DNA from: Granulosicoccus sp964594905
GTDB lineage: Bacteria > Pseudomonadota > Gammaproteobacteria > Granulosicoccales > Granulosicoccaceae
Length of the DNA stretch: 9,323 bases
Assembly (NCBI GenBank): GCA_964594905.1
Contig: CAZQOI010000092.1
Span: 1-9,323, forward strand
Direction: 5' to 3'
The position numbers were made by a program, and so were the translations under genes. A model generated the notes under the pieces. The model saw nothing but the letters and a program-made list of their open reading frames with translations. It was not told the DNA's origin and searched no databases. Below are positions 7,471-9,323 of this stretch, in pieces (the stretch's first letter is position 1; every line of letters begins with the position of its first letter).

Positions 7471-8595
7471 TCAGATGACAAGGACTTTAACGGGCGCGTT
7501 CTCGTTGTCGAGATGGATTCGAGCTACTCAATGTGTTCAACGGCTCATACGAACTCATGCATGCGTCAGCAGTTCAGTACCGAACTGAACGTTCGAGTCT
7601 CACAGTTTGCCGCCGATTTTGTCAAAAATATTCGCAGCTATATGGGTAACGACGAAAGAGTCCCTGAATTATCCATACAAAGCTACGGTTATATGTACCT
7701 CGCAGACAACGATGATTTCGCCAACGTTTTACGCGAAAACCAAAAAGTCCAACTAGCAGCTGGCGCTGCAACGCAATTGATGACACAAAGTGAAATCAAG
7801 CAGAATTATCCGTTCTACAACGTAGACGATATAAAGCTCGGCTCCATCAATCTTGTCGATGAGGGCTATTGGGACGGTTCTACCGTATTCGACTGGTGGC
7901 GACGAGTAGCACGCGAGCGAGGCGTTGAATATATTCAGAACGAAGTAGTAGGCATGACAAAAAACGCAGCCGGCACCAAGGTTGAAAGTATCACTTTGAA
8001 ATCAGGCGAAGTTATCTCATGCGCTAAAGTACTCAACGCATCCGGACCACGAGCAAGCCTGACTGCAAACATGGCGGGTATCGAGCTACCGGTTGAGCCG
8101 CGCAAGCGCTTTACCTGGGTATTTGCAGCCGAAGAGCCATTAGACCGAGCCTTGCCTTTAACCATCGATCCATCGGGTGTGCATGTACGTGAAAATGGCA
8201 ACGGTACCTACCTTGCAGGTGGTCATTCCCACATAGATCCAGCTGTACCTCATGACGATTTTTCAATGGATCCCTCACTCTGGCAAGAGCATATTTGGCC
8301 AGCGCTTGCTACTCGCATTCCTGCATTTGAGGCCATCAAGATTACCAGTGAATGGGCTGGTCACTACTCTTACAACACCTTTGATCACAATGCGGTTATG
8401 GGCAAGCACAACGAGGTTGAGAATTTTTATTTCCTCAACGGTTTCTCCGGACACGGCTTGCAGCAATCACCGGCCATGGGCCGTGGCACCGCTGAGATGC
8501 TGGTACATGATGAGTACCGAACTCTTGACATGAGCCTGTTCAACTATGAACGCATCATTAACGATACACCGATCATAGAGAAAGCCATTATCTAA
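7471..8595 (+). CDS. FAD-dependent oxidoreductase, DAO/FOXRED1-like, N-terminus lost in an assembly gap
   Basis: Flavoenzyme of the D-amino-acid oxidase / sarcosine dehydrogenase superfamily (DadA, FOXRED1-like), expected to oxidise a C-N bond of an amino acid or N-alkyl amino acid. 374 residues are visible. The first nucleotide-binding motif (GxGxxG) lies in the gap. The visible part begins just before GRVLVVEMD, where the acidic residue after the second strand would contact the adenosine ribose. STAHTNSCMRQQFSTELNVR (23-42) corresponds to the conserved 'SIRQQFS' segment of this family. VLNASGPRA (187-195) is the third FAD-contacting strand, and YNTFDHNAVMG then GFSGHGLQQSPAMGRGTAEM (324-343) form the C-terminal FAD-binding site. 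The stop is TAA at 8593-8595. It is the last gene of the operon, and its neighbours suggest it processes a product of HyuAB. The exact substrate is unknown. Confidence 0.88.
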   Translation, partial: SDDKDFNGRVLVVEMDSSYSMCSTAHTNSCMRQQFSTELNVRVSQFAADFVKNIRSYMGNDERVPELSIQSYGYMYLADNDDFANVLRENQKVQLAAGAATQLMTQSEIKQNYPFYNVDDIKLGSINLVDEGYWDGSTVFDWWRRVARERGVEYIQNEVVGMTKNAAGTKVESITLKSGEVISCAKVLNASGPRASLTANMAGIELPVEPRKRFTWVFAAEEPLDRALPLTIDPSGVHVRENGNGTYLAGGHSHIDPAVPHDDFSMDPSLWQEHIWPALATRIPAFEAIKITSEWAGHYSYNTFDHNAVMGKHNEVENFYFLNGFSGHGLQQSPAMGRGTAEMLVHDEYRTLDMSLFNYERIINDTPIIEKAII

Positions 8596-8598
8596 CTG

Positions 8599-8699
8599 TC
8601 GGCTTATAACCCTTAAGCTAGAATCCTGAGTATCCGATGATCGGCTTCTAAGCTTCGGCTACTCATTGTCAGCTTTTAACTCGGCCAGCTTTTAACTCG
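8599..8699. repeat. Degenerate short repeats between convergent genes
   Basis: Five imperfect copies of a motif near TCGGCTTNTAA occur at 8599-8610, 8641-8651, 8655-8664, 8669-8685 and 8685-8699. The last two form a near-perfect tandem: CAGCTTTTAACTCG at 8670-8683 and again at 8686-8699, period 16. The second copy contains the stop codon of the ybcJ-like gene. No strong stem followed by a T-run is seen, so neither convergent gene has an obvious intrinsic terminator here. Confidence 0.55.
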
Positions 8700-8916
8700 C
8701 GGCCAACTTAATAAGCAATTCGATATTTTCAAACTCTATCTTGTCACCGGCGACAATTTTCTTTCGTCGCCGGGTTTCCACCACCCCATTGACAAGGACT
8801 TCACCAGCGTCGATAACTTGCTTGGCGGCTCCCCCGCTTTCAACCAAACCCTCAAATTTCAATATACGAAACAGCTCAGCAGGTTCACGCCGAATTTCTA
8901 CGTTTCTCGATTCCAT
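8692..8916 (-). CDS. ybcJ: YbcJ-like S4-domain RNA-binding protein
   Basis: Small protein of 74 residues that is essentially a single S4-like RNA-binding fold (S4_2 type). ELFRILKFEGLVESGGAAKQ (14-33) followed by IDAGEVLVNGVVETRRRKKI (35-54) and VAGDKIEF (55-62) matches E. coli YbcJ (about 70 residues) closely in order and spacing. Family members bind RNA; a physiological role is poorly defined. The ATG at 8916 is preceded by a weak purine-rich stretch only. It lies 47 bases downstream of the thiamine-diphosphate enzyme gene on the same strand and is probably transcribed with it. It converges with the catabolic operon and is unlikely to belong to that pathway. Confidence 0.88.
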   Translation of the reverse strand: MESRNVEIRREPAELFRILKFEGLVESGGAAKQVIDAGEVLVNGVVETRRRKKIVAGDKIEFENIELLIKLAAS

Positions 8917-8963
8917 AGTGTTGCCTGCCTGCGAATTAGCTTAGGTTTCAGTATTGAAATTAA

Positions 8964-9323
8964 TCAGTATCTAAACCGCTCATTAATCATCGCCTCAATC
9001 AGGATTGTGCGATCCTCTGCGGCCGCCTGTGTAGCCAGAGACACCAGATCTTCAGCATTGTCTACTTTTTGCGCGTCAATGCCATACGCGTCCGCTATTT
9101 TGCAAAAATCAGGGGGCTGTAGGTCCACACCCAATGGGCTGACACCTTTTGCCTTCATGGTTTCCCGGATTTCACCATAGCCGTCATTATTCCAAACAAT
9201 GATGACAACAGACACACCATAGTCTGTAAGAGTGCCAAGCTCAGCCAGTGAAAACTGCAGCCCTCCATCACCGATCAGGCAAATAACAGGCTTACTCTGT
9301 TGACCAAGCTTTGCACCTATTGC
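8964..9323 (-). CDS. Thiamine-diphosphate-dependent enzyme, C-terminal part (acetolactate-synthase-like decarboxylase family)
   Basis: Partial: 119 C-terminal residues, the start lying beyond the right edge of the window. The TPP/Mg-binding motif is complete: GDGGLQF, then after about 20 residues VWNNDGYGEI, the classic GDG...NN pair of the TPP_enzyme_C domain. It continues with SPLGVDLQPPDFCKIADAYG and ends INERFRY then TGA at 8964-8966. The NN-DGYGEIR...GVDL-PDF pattern resembles decarboxylases related to acetolactate synthase, including the AruI-type 5-guanidino-2-oxopentanoate decarboxylase, but the substrate-specific part is outside the window. A GTG at 9215 is in frame but inside the motif, so it is not the start. 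Confidence 0.88.
   Translation of the reverse strand, partial: AIGAKLGQQSKPVICLIGDGGLQFSLAELGTLTDYGVSVVIIVWNNDGYGEIRETMKAKGVSPLGVDLQPPDFCKIADAYGIDAQKVDNAEDLVSLATQAAAEDRTILIEAMINERFRY

Noticed and set aside
190..9323. CRISPR array, insertion sequence, phage or toxin-antitoxin elements
   Set aside because: No regularly spaced repeats, transposase motifs, long terminal inverted repeats or typical small paired genes were seen.

Overview
The window looks like a piece of a proteobacterial chromosome, probably gammaproteobacterial and assembled from short reads. The signs are a YbcJ-type S4 protein, a LuxR-type helix-turn-helix, roughly balanced base composition and ordinary Shine-Dalgarno sites. 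Three runs of exactly 100 N (2156-2255, 5655-5754, 7371-7470) are assembly gaps. Each falls inside genes, and family lengths indicate that each hides more than 100 bases, so reading frames drawn across them are artefacts.

Layout. 1-189: no gene recognised; one nested inverted repeat. 190-1347 (minus): a regulator with a LacI/periplasmic-binding-like sensor and a C-terminal LuxR-type DNA-binding domain. Its open frame runs upstream of any ATG, and the best fold-based start is an ATT codon behind GGGGAG. 1348-1723: divergent control region with inverted repeats and a minus-strand TATAAT. 1724-8595 (plus): five genes in one direction. They are a sulfite-oxidase-family molybdenum enzyme, a class V PLP enzyme, the two subunits of an ATP-dependent hydantoinase/oxoprolinase (hyuA, hyuB), and a DadA/FOXRED1-like FAD oxidoreductase whose N-terminus lies in the third gap. 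8599-8699: short degenerate repeats between convergent genes. 8692-9323 (minus): a ybcJ-like S4 RNA-binding protein and, upstream of it, the C-terminal part of a thiamine-diphosphate enzyme cut by the window edge.

How they may work together (inference). HyuA/HyuB would open a five-membered cyclic amide (hydantoin, oxoproline or oxothiazolidine type) at the cost of ATP. The FAD enzyme would oxidise a released amino acid or N-alkyl amino acid. The PLP enzyme would act on an amino-acid-like intermediate, and the molybdenum enzyme would oxidise sulfite or a related small compound. The divergent regulator, with its sugar/small-molecule-type sensor, is the natural candidate for substrate-responsive control. 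The substrate cannot be read from the sequence. The combination of a sulfite-oxidase homologue with hyuAB and a flavin oxidase is the most interesting point and may be an undescribed catabolic route, possibly for a sulfur-containing ring.
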